From contig CALCEY010000015.1 of NCBI GenBank assembly GCA_937900415.1, positions 62,001 to 126,000 on the forward strand: a DNA stretch of 64,000 nt. Reading direction: 5' to 3'. The notes beneath the pieces were generated by a model. The model had not been told where the DNA came from. It was given only the letters and a program-made list of their open reading frames with translations, and searched no databases. Of this stretch, positions 6,672-13,419 are shown piece by piece. The first letter of the stretch is position 1. Each line of letters starts with the position of its first letter. This DNA is from an uncultured Clostridia bacterium. Lineage in GTDB: Bacteria > Bacillota > Clostridia > Peptostreptococcales > Anaerovoracaceae. Position numbers and translations under genes: made by a program.

Positions 6672-7964
6672 ATGTGTAAAGCGATAGTTATAGGCGGCGG
6701 TTGGGCCGGAGCTGCCGCAGCGGTAAGGGCGGCCAAGCGGGGAGCAGAAGTCGTTCTCTGTGAAAAAACGGATATGCTTTTAGGACTTGGAAACGTGGGC
6801 GGAATAATGAGAAACAACGGAAGGTTTACCGCTGCGGAGGAAAATATAGCGCTCGGTGCGGGAGAAATGTTTGAAATAACAGATAGTCTGTCCACCCATC
6901 GAAATGTGAATTTTCCCGGTCATGACCACGCGTCTTTTTATGACGTAGCCATGGTAGAGCCCGAGGTCAGAAGGCTTGTTAAAAAGCTTGGAGTAGAATT
7001 AAGGTTTATAACAAGAATAATCGACGTCAGGCTTGAGAATGAATCCAGGGTAAGAGCTGTAGTCACAGCGGACGGAGAGGTAATCGAAGGGGATGTTTTC
7101 ATAGAGACTACAGGTTCTACAGGCCCTATGGGCAATTGTATGAGATATGGCAACGGCTGTTCCATGTGCGTTCTCAGATGTCCCGCCTTCGGGCCGAGGG
7201 TCAGCATAACAGAGAGAGCGGGGCTTAAAGACCTTTCGGCTTGTAAGGCTGACGGAACACGGGGGGCCTTCAGTGGTTCGTGTAAGCTTGAAAAAAGAAC
7301 GCTTTCAAAGAAACTTCAGAGAAAGCTTGATAAAGACGGCTTTGCTGTTATACCTCTGCCCGAAAAATTCATAAACAGAGATAAGCTGAAAAAGAAAGTG
7401 TGCAGGCAATATGCCCTCGATTCCTATGCGGAAAATATTATTCTCATAGATACCGGACACGCCAAGCTGATGACGCCGTATTTCAATCTTGAAGACCTAA
7501 GACAGATTGAGGGCTTTGAGAACGTAAGATTTGCAGATCCTTATGCGGGAGGAAAGGGAAATTCAATAAGATATATGTCGGTGGGGAAAAGAGACGGATA
7601 TATGAGAGCCGACGGAATGGAAAATTTGTTTTTGGGCGGCGAAAAATCGGGCTTTTTTATCGGGCATACGGAGGCTATCTCCACGGGCTCGCTGGCAGGC
7701 TACAACGCTGCCGAATATGCTTGCGGGCGTTCTATGCTGGAGCTTCCGGAAAGCTTAGCTATAGGCGATTTGCTCAAATTTTCAAGAAAAGCCCTTGAAG
7801 AAGAAAACGGCCTTGACAGAAGATTTACTTTTGCCGGAGGAGAATATTTTGAACGGATGAAGCAAAGGGGTTTATACAGCATTGAGCCTGAAAAAATCAG
7901 GAATAAGGTAGCTTTCGAAGGTCTTGAGAATGTTTACAACAGAGACTTGTCTGTGATAAAATAA
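6672..7964 (+). CDS. GidA-related FAD-dependent oxidoreductase with a cysteine cluster
   Basis: A 430-residue flavoprotein. The N-terminal dinucleotide-binding fold is clear (AIVIGGGWAGAAAAVRAAKRGAEVVLCEK, residues 4-32), and the C-terminal block NLFLGGEKSGFFIGHTEAISTGSLAGYNAA (about 315-345) resembles the FAD-closing motif of TrmFO and MnmG. In the middle, C156-x6-C163-x2-C166-x3-C170-P is spaced like a [4Fe-4S] site, which MnmG and TrmFO lack. So it is a GidA-like protein of a separate subfamily, not MnmG itself. It sits directly after the mnmM-like gene, suggesting but not proving a role in wobble-uridine modification. Its translation start lies right behind a terminator-like hairpin. Confidence 0.7.
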   Translation: MCKAIVIGGGWAGAAAAVRAAKRGAEVVLCEKTDMLLGLGNVGGIMRNNGRFTAAEENIALGAGEMFEITDSLSTHRNVNFPGHDHASFYDVAMVEPEVRRLVKKLGVELRFITRIIDVRLENESRVRAVVTADGEVIEGDVFIETTGSTGPMGNCMRYGNGCSMCVLRCPAFGPRVSITERAGLKDLSACKADGTRGAFSGSCKLEKRTLSKKLQRKLDKDGFAVIPLPEKFINRDKLKKKVCRQYALDSYAENIILIDTGHAKLMTPYFNLEDLRQIEGFENVRFADPYAGGKGNSIRYMSVGKRDGYMRADGMENLFLGGEKSGFFIGHTEAISTGSLAGYNAAEYACGRSMLELPESLAIGDLLKFSRKALEEENGLDRRFTFAGGEYFERMKQRGLYSIEPEKIRNKVAFEGLENVYNRDLSVIK

Positions 7965-7992
7965 TTCTATAAAACAGACAGAGGATAAAGTT

Positions 7993-8697
7993 ATGAGAAT
8001 AAACAAATATATAGCTCAGGCGGGTATTGCCAGCAGACGTAAGGCCGATCAGCTCATCGCAAGCGGCAATGTGAAGATAAACGGAGCCGTAATGAGAGAA
8101 CCGGGTTATGATGTTAAAGACGGAGATGAAGTGAGCGTCAACGGCCGCCTCATAGAAAAACGGCAGAAGCAGGTTTACGTTCTCGTAAATAAGCCGATGG
8201 GAATGGTAACTACGGCCAGCGACGATAAGAACAGGGCTACCGTAATGGACCTTGTCAGCGATATAGACGAGAGGCTTTTCCCTGTAGGAAGACTGGACTA
8301 TAATACCACGGGAGCTCTGATAATGACCAACGACGGCGAATTGACATACAGGGTGACCCATCCCAAGCATGAAATGGGTAAAACTTACAGGGCGCTGGTG
8401 AAAGGCGTTTTTTCCGAAGAGCGCGCGAGAAAGCTGAGGAGCGGCATAGATATAGGAGGGTATGTGACAGGTAGGGCAAGAGTTGATATAATCAAGGGCA
8501 CTGCGGGCTCCACCCTCGTGGAAATCACCATACATGAAGGGAAAAACCGTCAGGTACGCAAGATGTTTTCGGCGGTGGGAAATCCCGTTCAGGAGCTGGA
8601 ACGCATAGCTATAGGTGAAATCAGGCTGGGACATCTCAGGCCGGGACATTACCGCAAGCTTACGAGAGAAGAGATAGAATATTTGAAAAACTGTTAA
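7993..8697 (+). CDS. RsuA/RluB/RluE/RluF-family pseudouridine synthase
   Basis: Isomerises uridine to pseudouridine in rRNA (RluB-type enzymes act on 23S helix 89; RsuA-type on 16S). The 234-residue protein has an N-terminal S4 RNA-binding domain (MRINKYIAQAGIASRRKADQLI, residues 1-60) and the catalytic block VGRLDYNTTGALIMTNDGEL, where the aspartate of GRLD is the nucleophile. GKNRQVRKMFSAVG is the third family motif. Its position shortly after scpAB and dacF is common in Clostridia and favours an RluB-type role. A GAGGATAAAGTT ribosome site precedes the ATG. A long hairpin terminator follows. Confidence 0.9.
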   Translation: MRINKYIAQAGIASRRKADQLIASGNVKINGAVMREPGYDVKDGDEVSVNGRLIEKRQKQVYVLVNKPMGMVTTASDDKNRATVMDLVSDIDERLFPVGRLDYNTTGALIMTNDGELTYRVTHPKHEMGKTYRALVKGVFSEERARKLRSGIDIGGYVTGRARVDIIKGTAGSTLVEITIHEGKNRQVRKMFSAVGNPVQELERIAIGEIRLGHLRPGHYRKLTREEIEYLKNC

Positions 8698-8701
8698 TGC
8701 A

Positions 8702-8768
8702 AAGGCGGCCTGCCAGGCTTATTCAGTGTCCTGTTCAACGGATGCAGATAAGCCCGGCAGGCCGCCTT
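8702..8768 (+). terminator. Long hairpin, probable terminator of the pseudouridine synthase gene
   Basis: A stem of about 21 positions joins 8702-8722 (AAGGCGGCCTGCCAGGCTTA...) with 8748-8768, with one mismatch and a 25-base loop. It starts right after the stop codon. Only a short GATTTT tract follows, so termination may be incomplete. Confidence 0.7.
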
Positions 8769-8795
8769 GATTTTAAAGCGTGTGTTTAAGCGCCG

Positions 8796-9139
8796 GCTCG
8801 CGGGGAGCTCTGGCGAATGAAATGTTCCGATTCTGACATCACCTTGCGGCTTGCCAATCATCGCACCTTGCCGCGCCGTAAACTCCGAGCCGCTCGCCGA
8901 GTCAAGAGCCTGCTCGCGGGGAGTTCTGACAAAAATAATACGACACCGATAAACTCACAATAGCTTGTCGGTGTCGTGTTCCGATTCTGTTTTCGCCTTG
9001 CGGCTCGGCAATCGCCGTGTCATATGCCGCGCCGTAAACTCCAGGCCGCTCGCCGAGTCAAGAGCCTGCTCGCGGGGAGTTCTGGCGAATGAAATGTTCC
9101 GATTCTGACATCGCCTTGCGGCTTGTCAATCATCGCACC
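8796..9139. repeat. Three imperfect GC-rich direct repeats between the pseudouridine synthase gene and kal
   Basis: The motif GCTCGCGGGGAG starts copies at 8796, 8912 and 9068. Copies 1 and 3 agree closely over about 72 bases (GGCGAATGAAATGTTCCGATT... to CAATCATCGCACC). Copies 1 and 2 share GCCGCGCCGTAAACTCC and a block ending GCTCGCCGAGTCAAGAGCCT. Copy 2 carries an extra hairpin, ACGACACCGA (8940-8949) with TCGGTGTCGT (8968-8977), which is about as long as the difference in spacing. No ORF is convincing here. The element is richer in GC than its surroundings and may be a REP-like intergenic repeat, or the 3' untranslated region of kal. Confidence 0.7.
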
Positions 9140-9145
9140 ATTTCA

Positions 9146-9538
9146 CTATTTTCTCTTGCAGTCTTTTGGAGTTACGCAGGTTCCGGTAGCTCTTGCAACT
9201 ACGATAGGCTCTTCGAGGAAATCTGCGGCTGAAGCGCTGATGTCAGGTCTTGAAACGATTACTTTTCTGGCCTCGAATTTCATCTTTCTTGAAGTATTGC
9301 CGATGCTGGTAATTTCGCCGTAAGCTTCGATATAGTCTCCGGCATATGTAGGAGCCAGGAACTCGATGTTGTCGTAAGCGCAGAAAAGACCTTCGTCTCC
9401 GTCGCACTTGATTAGAAGCTCTGTAGCTACGTCTCCGAACAGGTGTACCATATGAGCTCCGTCTACGAGATTTCCGCCGTAATGAGCGTCTTTAGCTGAC
9501 ATTCTCAATCTGAGAGTTGAAGTGATTTTTTCTTCCAT
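9146..9538 (-). CDS. kal: 3-aminobutyryl-CoA ammonia-lyase
   Basis: Removes ammonia from L-3-aminobutyryl-CoA to give crotonyl-CoA, a late step of lysine fermentation. The 130-residue hotdog-fold protein begins MEEKITSTLRLRMSAKDAHYGGNLVDGAHMVHLFGDVATELLIKCDGDEG and ends with a short hydrophilic tail, matching the length and N-terminus I know for Kal. A longer open frame runs upstream to 9970 but crosses the regulator gene; the ATG at 9538 has AAAGGAG before it. It is transcribed divergently from the regulator, from a strong sigma-54-type promoter at 9610-9625, and shares the intergenic region with a possible regulator-binding dyad. Confidence 0.9.
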   Translation of the reverse strand: MEEKITSTLRLRMSAKDAHYGGNLVDGAHMVHLFGDVATELLIKCDGDEGLFCAYDNIEFLAPTYAGDYIEAYGEITSIGNTSRKMKFEARKVIVSRPDISASAADFLEEPIVVARATGTCVTPKDCKRK

Positions 9539-9609
9539 TGTTATTTCTCCTTTTGTTAAATGTTGATATAAAACTAAATCAGTTAGTCTGAATTCATAGA
9601 AATAATTAT

Positions 9610-9625
9610 TGCAAAATGTGTGCCA
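9610..9625 (-). promoter_or_regulatory. Sigma-54 (-24/-12) promoter of kal
   Basis: On the minus strand the sequence reads TGGCACACATTTTGCA, an exact match to TGGCAC-N5-TTGCA, with GG at -25/-24 and GC at -13/-12. The predicted transcript starts near 9599, about 60 bases before the kal ATG. Confidence 0.85.
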
Positions 9626-9654
9626 ATGGTTTATCATTGAAAATACCATCAAAG

Positions 9655-9672
9655 TGAACCGAATTAGGTTCA
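9655..9672. promoter_or_regulatory. Candidate enhancer dyad in the kal/regulator intergenic region
   Basis: TGAACC-GAATTA-GGTTCA is a perfect inverted repeat with 6-base spacing. It lies 30-49 bases upstream of the kal -24 element and 24 bases before the regulator ATG. Dyads of the same form occur upstream of the kdd promoter (11832-11849 and 11863-11880), so it may bind the regulator and also serve autoregulation. Binding is inferred. Confidence 0.55.
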
Positions 9673-9695
9673 GCGACAGAAGGAGCGAACACAAA

Positions 9696-11765
9696 ATGCC
9701 TATGACATATGGAATCAAACGAGTGCTTGAACCGCAGCATGTGCTGCCTACGTCAGCCTGGAAGCTGGATAACAGCCGCAATATATATCCTGACGAACTC
9801 AGAGTCTCTATAAAGAGAATACACCTTGAAGGCACAGGTTTCAAGCAAATTTGTACCGAAGTCAATGACGATGAGAAAAAAATAAAGCAGCAGATAATAG
9901 ATATAGTGATAAGAAGAGGTAAGCTGCACAATCCTGTAACCGATACGGGAGGACTTGTGATGGGAGTCATCGAAGAAATCGGAAGCGATTATGACAATAA
10001 GACGAGCCTTAAGACGGGCGATAGGATAATATGCAACGTGTCTGCGGCCTCTGTTCCCATGTACATAGAAGACATAACCTCGGTAAACAGGGCCTTTAAC
10101 CAGGTGGAAGCGACGGGATATGCAATAATACATGATTCGATACCGGTGGTAAAAATACAGGAGGATTTGCCCCTCAATCTGACGATGTTCACCTTCGACC
10201 AGTCGGGAACGCTTTACAGGCTTCATCAGCTTATAGGGGACGGTAAAAAGTTTCTGATTGTAGGAAACAGCATGCTTACCAATCTCCTTTACGGCTATGT
10301 GATAAGACGCGAGGTGGGAGCCGAAGCGGAGATAGTATGCCTCTTTGATAAGCGTACAAGTATGAGGATGGCGGGAAAGGGAATAGACGAGCTGGTAGAA
10401 AAGGTGTTCGACGAGGTTCATTTTATCAACATACTGAAGCCGATGGAATGTATGAAACAGCTGGACGCTGAGTCTCTTTTCGATCTCTCTGTCAACTGTG
10501 CCGAAATTCCGGGAGCCGAGACCATAAATATATTGGCGACCAAGCCGGAGGGAACCGTATTGTTTGCCAATCTTATCAACAATCTCAACATAGCCCTTTA
10601 CATAACGGAATCCATGTCGAAGCCGCTGTATGTAAGGTGCGCCGAGGGATATATCAACGGTTATGACGATTTTGATATTGAAATCATCAGGGAGATGGCT
10701 CCTTATTTGAAAAACGCTGAATTCGTGGAGCCGGCCTATAAAGACCCGGCGAAAGAGCTTGAAAACAATCCGTTTAACAGCAGAATTATGGAAAAAACCC
10801 TTATGGAGGATTTTGTATGCCGCAGTAAAATGATGTGTCAGGTTTTAGATGAGATGACGAAGGTGTCAAAATATGACTGCAACGTTATAATTTTCGGAGA
10901 TACAGGCGTCGGAAAGGAAAAAGCGGCCAATATAATACAAAAAAACAGCGACAGGAAAATGCAGCCATTTGTTAAGATTAACTGCGGCGCGATTTCCCCC
11001 TCGCTTATCGAATCGGAGTTTTTCGGATACGAAAAGGGAGCCTTCACAGGGGCCAGCGCCGGAGGTAAGAAAGGATATTTTGAGCTGGCGAACAATGGCG
11101 TTATATTTCTTGATGAAATCGGCGAATTACCTCTTGAAATGCAGGCCAAGCTGCTGAGAGCCATTCAGGACGGGGAGTTTTACCGAGTGGGAGGGACTGC
11201 TCCCGTTAAAACCAACGTGAGAATAATTTCCGCTACCAATAAAAATCTGGAGACGTTGGTAGAAGAGGGGAAGTTTAGGAGAGATCTTTATTATCGCCTG
11301 AACGTGGTTCCCATAAGGATTCCGAGCCTTTCCGAAAGGACGGACGATATTCCCGCGCTCGTAAGCCATTTCCTTGTTAAATACAGCAAGAAGTTCGGCG
11401 TTAAAAGAGGGATTGATGAAAACGCCATGGACTATCTCATGCGGCAGCAGTGGCCGGGAAATATACGTGAGCTGGAAAACACGGTTCAAAGGCTCATCAT
11501 ATCGTCACAGGGCGAAGAAATAACGCTGATGGACGTAATGCGCGAAAAGCATAGTGATTTGTTCGGATATGCGGCAGGAGAGGAGCCGGAGACGGAAGCT
11601 ATGGAGCAGCGGGCGGAAATAAATTTGCAGACTGCGGTCGAGGAATATGAAAAGAGTCTGATAAAATATGCGTGCGAGAAATACGGCTCTACCAGAAAAG
11701 CCGCCAAAGCCATAGACATAAGCCAGACGCAGCTGGTGCGTAAAAAAAAGAAATACGGTATATGA
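9696..11765 (+). CDS. Sigma-54-dependent activator with a Kdd-like sensor domain
   Basis: A 689-residue enhancer-binding protein. Residues 1 to about 350 align end to end with the Kdd enzyme encoded just downstream: YGxxRVxxPxxVLP at the N-terminus, KQxxxDIVxxxGKxxNPxTxxGG, EIG, GDxI and GTVxF. The Rossmann loop, GGGGKSG in Kdd, is here GNSMLTN, so NAD(P) binding is probably lost and the domain likely senses a ligand. The AAA+ domain follows: Walker A GDTGVGKE (about 400), GAFTGA loop (about 448), Walker B GVIFLDEIGE (about 470), and arginine-finger region FRRDLYYRLNVVPIRIPSLSERTDDI. A Fis-type HTH ends the protein (STRKAAKAIDISQTQLVRKKKKYGI). The start at 9696 follows AGAAGGAG and matches Kdd's start. 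It probably activates kal and the kdd operon. Confidence 0.9.
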   Translation: MPMTYGIKRVLEPQHVLPTSAWKLDNSRNIYPDELRVSIKRIHLEGTGFKQICTEVNDDEKKIKQQIIDIVIRRGKLHNPVTDTGGLVMGVIEEIGSDYDNKTSLKTGDRIICNVSAASVPMYIEDITSVNRAFNQVEATGYAIIHDSIPVVKIQEDLPLNLTMFTFDQSGTLYRLHQLIGDGKKFLIVGNSMLTNLLYGYVIRREVGAEAEIVCLFDKRTSMRMAGKGIDELVEKVFDEVHFINILKPMECMKQLDAESLFDLSVNCAEIPGAETINILATKPEGTVLFANLINNLNIALYITESMSKPLYVRCAEGYINGYDDFDIEIIREMAPYLKNAEFVEPAYKDPAKELENNPFNSRIMEKTLMEDFVCRSKMMCQVLDEMTKVSKYDCNVIIFGDTGVGKEKAANIIQKNSDRKMQPFVKINCGAISPSLIESEFFGYEKGAFTGASAGGKKGYFELANNGVIFLDEIGELPLEMQAKLLRAIQDGEFYRVGGTAPVKTNVRIISATNKNLETLVEEGKFRRDLYYRLNVVPIRIPSLSERTDDIPALVSHFLVKYSKKFGVKRGIDENAMDYLMRQQWPGNIRELENTVQRLIISSQGEEITLMDVMREKHSDLFGYAAGEEPETEAMEQRAEINLQTAVEEYEKSLIKYACEKYGSTRKAAKAIDISQTQLVRKKKKYGI

Positions 11766-11831
11766 TATCCGGCCGCATGTTCGGATGATTTGCCGCATTA
11801 CAGCGGACCAGACGCCTTGCCTTTTTTGCCG

Positions 11832-11880
11832 TGAAACGAAATGTGTTCGCTAAAAAACTGCGTGAATCTAAAACGGTTCG
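11832..11880. promoter_or_regulatory. Two candidate enhancer dyads upstream of the kdd sigma-54 promoter
   Basis: TGAAAC-GAAATG-TGTTCG (11832-11849) and TGAATC-TAAAAC-GGTTCG (11863-11880) have the same 6-base spacing as the dyad near kal. Their centres are 31 bp apart, close to three helical turns, and they lie about 105-155 bp upstream of the -24 element, a normal distance for enhancers of sigma-54 activators. The second dyad is also the apex of the regulator's terminator hairpin, so part of its symmetry could serve that instead. Confidence 0.55.
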
Positions 11881-11889
11881 CGGTTTTTT
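11852..11889 (+). terminator. Intrinsic terminator after the regulator gene
   Basis: AAAAAACTGCG (11852-11862) pairs with CGCGGTTTTTT (11879-11889; one T-G pair), and an alternative inner stem can form in the loop. The run of six T completes a rho-independent terminator about 90-120 bases after the regulator stop, separating it from kdd. Confidence 0.75.
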
Positions 11890-11983
11890 GTTCATAATGA
11901 ATAGAAACAAATAAAACGTCTAAAAATGTTGGAAAAGAACAAAAAAAGCGGCAGGAAGCAAGAGAAGAATACGCAGAAGCTCT

Positions 11984-12000
11984 TGGCATGAATTTTGCTT
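11984..12000 (+). promoter_or_regulatory. Sigma-54 (-24/-12) promoter of the kdd-kam-ato operon
   Basis: TGGCATGAATTTTGCTT fits TGGCAY-N5-TTGCW with the required 12-base step from the -24 G (11986) to the -12 C (11998). The predicted start is near 12010, leaving a leader of about 180 bases that contains the dyad CCTGA-CACAAT-TCAGG (about 12133-12148) and the ribosome site TAGGAGGA before kdd. Confidence 0.82.
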
Positions 12001-12189
12001 TTTAGATTATAGCTGAACGATGCAGAATGATAATTGGATAAATCAGACAGAGTTAAAAGTAAGAACAGAAAATTATGATTTTATTATGGAAACTCGCGAA
12101 GATTTGATATATAATTATCATAGCAACTTATGCCTGACACAATTCAGGTATAAAATCATAAAAAATAATATTTCTAGGAGGATAAAAAA

Positions 12190-13257
12190 ATGAAAAAAGG
12201 ATGCCCTTACGGTACTCACAGAGTAATCTCCCCAAAGGGAGTACTGCCACAGCCGGCAGACGTTATTGACAACACTATGGAAATTTACGACAACGAAGTT
12301 CTTATCGACGTACAGACTTTAAACGTTGACTCCGCTTCATTTACTGAAATCGTAAGAAGATCGTGCAACGGCAAGAAGCCTGCCGACATCGAAAATTCAC
12401 CAGAGGATCAGGCTAAAGTTAAGCAGACAATGATGGACATCGTTGCAAAAGCCGGAAAGCATAAAAACCCTTGGACAGGTTCAGGCGGAATGCTTCTCGG
12501 AACAGTTAAGGAAATCGGACCTGCTTACGTAGGCGACCTCAAGGTTGGCGACAAGATTGCTACGCTCGTATCACTGTCTCTTACTCCGCTGAGAATTGAT
12601 GAAATTCTCGAAATGAGACCTTCAATCGACCAGGTTGACATCAAGGGTCAGGCTATCCTGTTCCAGAGCGGTATCTACGGAATCATTCCTGACGATATGC
12701 CTGAAGGACTTGCTTTATCCGCACTTGACGTAGCAGGAGCTCCTGCGCAGGCTGCTAAGCTTTGCCAGTCAGGTCAGAAGATTCTGGTTATCGGCGGCGG
12801 CGGAAAATCCGGACTTCTCTGCTTATATGAAGCAAAGAAGAGAGCAGGCGTTACAGGTCTGGTAGTATGCGCAGCAGGCTCACAGAAGTCGGAAGACAGA
12901 GCAAGAGCTCTTAACCTGGCTGACGAATATTTCCACATGGACGCTACAGATGCTGTCGGAATGTACAACAAGGCTATGGAACTGACCAACGGAGAGCTGT
13001 ATGATGTAGTTATCAACTGCGTAAACATCGAGAACACTGAAATGGGTTCAATCCTTTCCTGCAAGGACAACGGAACTGTTTACTTCTTCTCAATGGCAAC
13101 CAGCTTCACTAAGGCTGCACTCGGAGCAGAAGGCGTTGGAAAAGACGTTAACATGATTGTTGGAAACGGATACACCAAGGGCCATGCGGCAATTACTCTT
13201 CAGGATCTGAGAGAGCACGACGGCTTAAGAAAATTATTTGAAGAAATGTATGCTTAA
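12190..13257 (+). CDS. kdd: L-erythro-3,5-diaminohexanoate dehydrogenase
   Basis: Oxidatively deaminates 3,5-diaminohexanoate to 5-amino-3-oxohexanoate with NAD(P)+ in lysine fermentation. The 355-residue protein has an N-terminal MKKGCPYGTHRVISPKGVLPQPA block characteristic of Kdd and a Rossmann loop QKILVIGGGGKSGLLCLYEAKK (about 195-215). The regulator encoded upstream is a homologue of the same fold with this loop destroyed. It is the first gene after the sigma-54 promoter and has a strong AGGAGG site. Codon choice in kdd and kamA is biased towards a narrow set, as in highly expressed genes, unlike the more mixed usage of kamB and kamC. Confidence 0.93.
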   Translation: MKKGCPYGTHRVISPKGVLPQPADVIDNTMEIYDNEVLIDVQTLNVDSASFTEIVRRSCNGKKPADIENSPEDQAKVKQTMMDIVAKAGKHKNPWTGSGGMLLGTVKEIGPAYVGDLKVGDKIATLVSLSLTPLRIDEILEMRPSIDQVDIKGQAILFQSGIYGIIPDDMPEGLALSALDVAGAPAQAAKLCQSGQKILVIGGGGKSGLLCLYEAKKRAGVTGLVVCAAGSQKSEDRARALNLADEYFHMDATDAVGMYNKAMELTNGELYDVVINCVNIENTEMGSILSCKDNGTVYFFSMATSFTKAALGAEGVGKDVNMIVGNGYTKGHAAITLQDLREHDGLRKLFEEMYA

Positions 13258-13319
13258 TCAGCGTATACGCCGCCATCAGGCAAGGCAAGAGGCGCGCGGT
13301 GGACGTTGAGAAAGCGTTG

Positions 13320-13354
13320 CAGCGGCCCGGGATTTTAAAAGGCCGGGAGCGCTG
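13320..13354 (+). other. Intercistronic hairpin between kdd and kamA
   Basis: CAGCGGCCCGG pairs with CCGGGAGCGCTG around an AT-rich loop, with one bulge. No T-run follows, so it may stabilise or delimit mRNA segments rather than terminate. A 10-base palindrome, GCGTATACGC (13261-13270), lies just after the kdd stop. Confidence 0.55.
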
Positions 13355-13419
13355 TGGCTTTTCAAATTAAACGAGTTATATAAAAACCATTTGATATTTC
13401 AAGCTAAAAGGAGAAAAAA

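Noticed and set aside
8796..9139. Possible CRISPR array or small RNA gene
   Set aside because: Only three irregular copies with unequal spacing; no spacer structure, and no promoter or terminator pair that would define an RNA gene.
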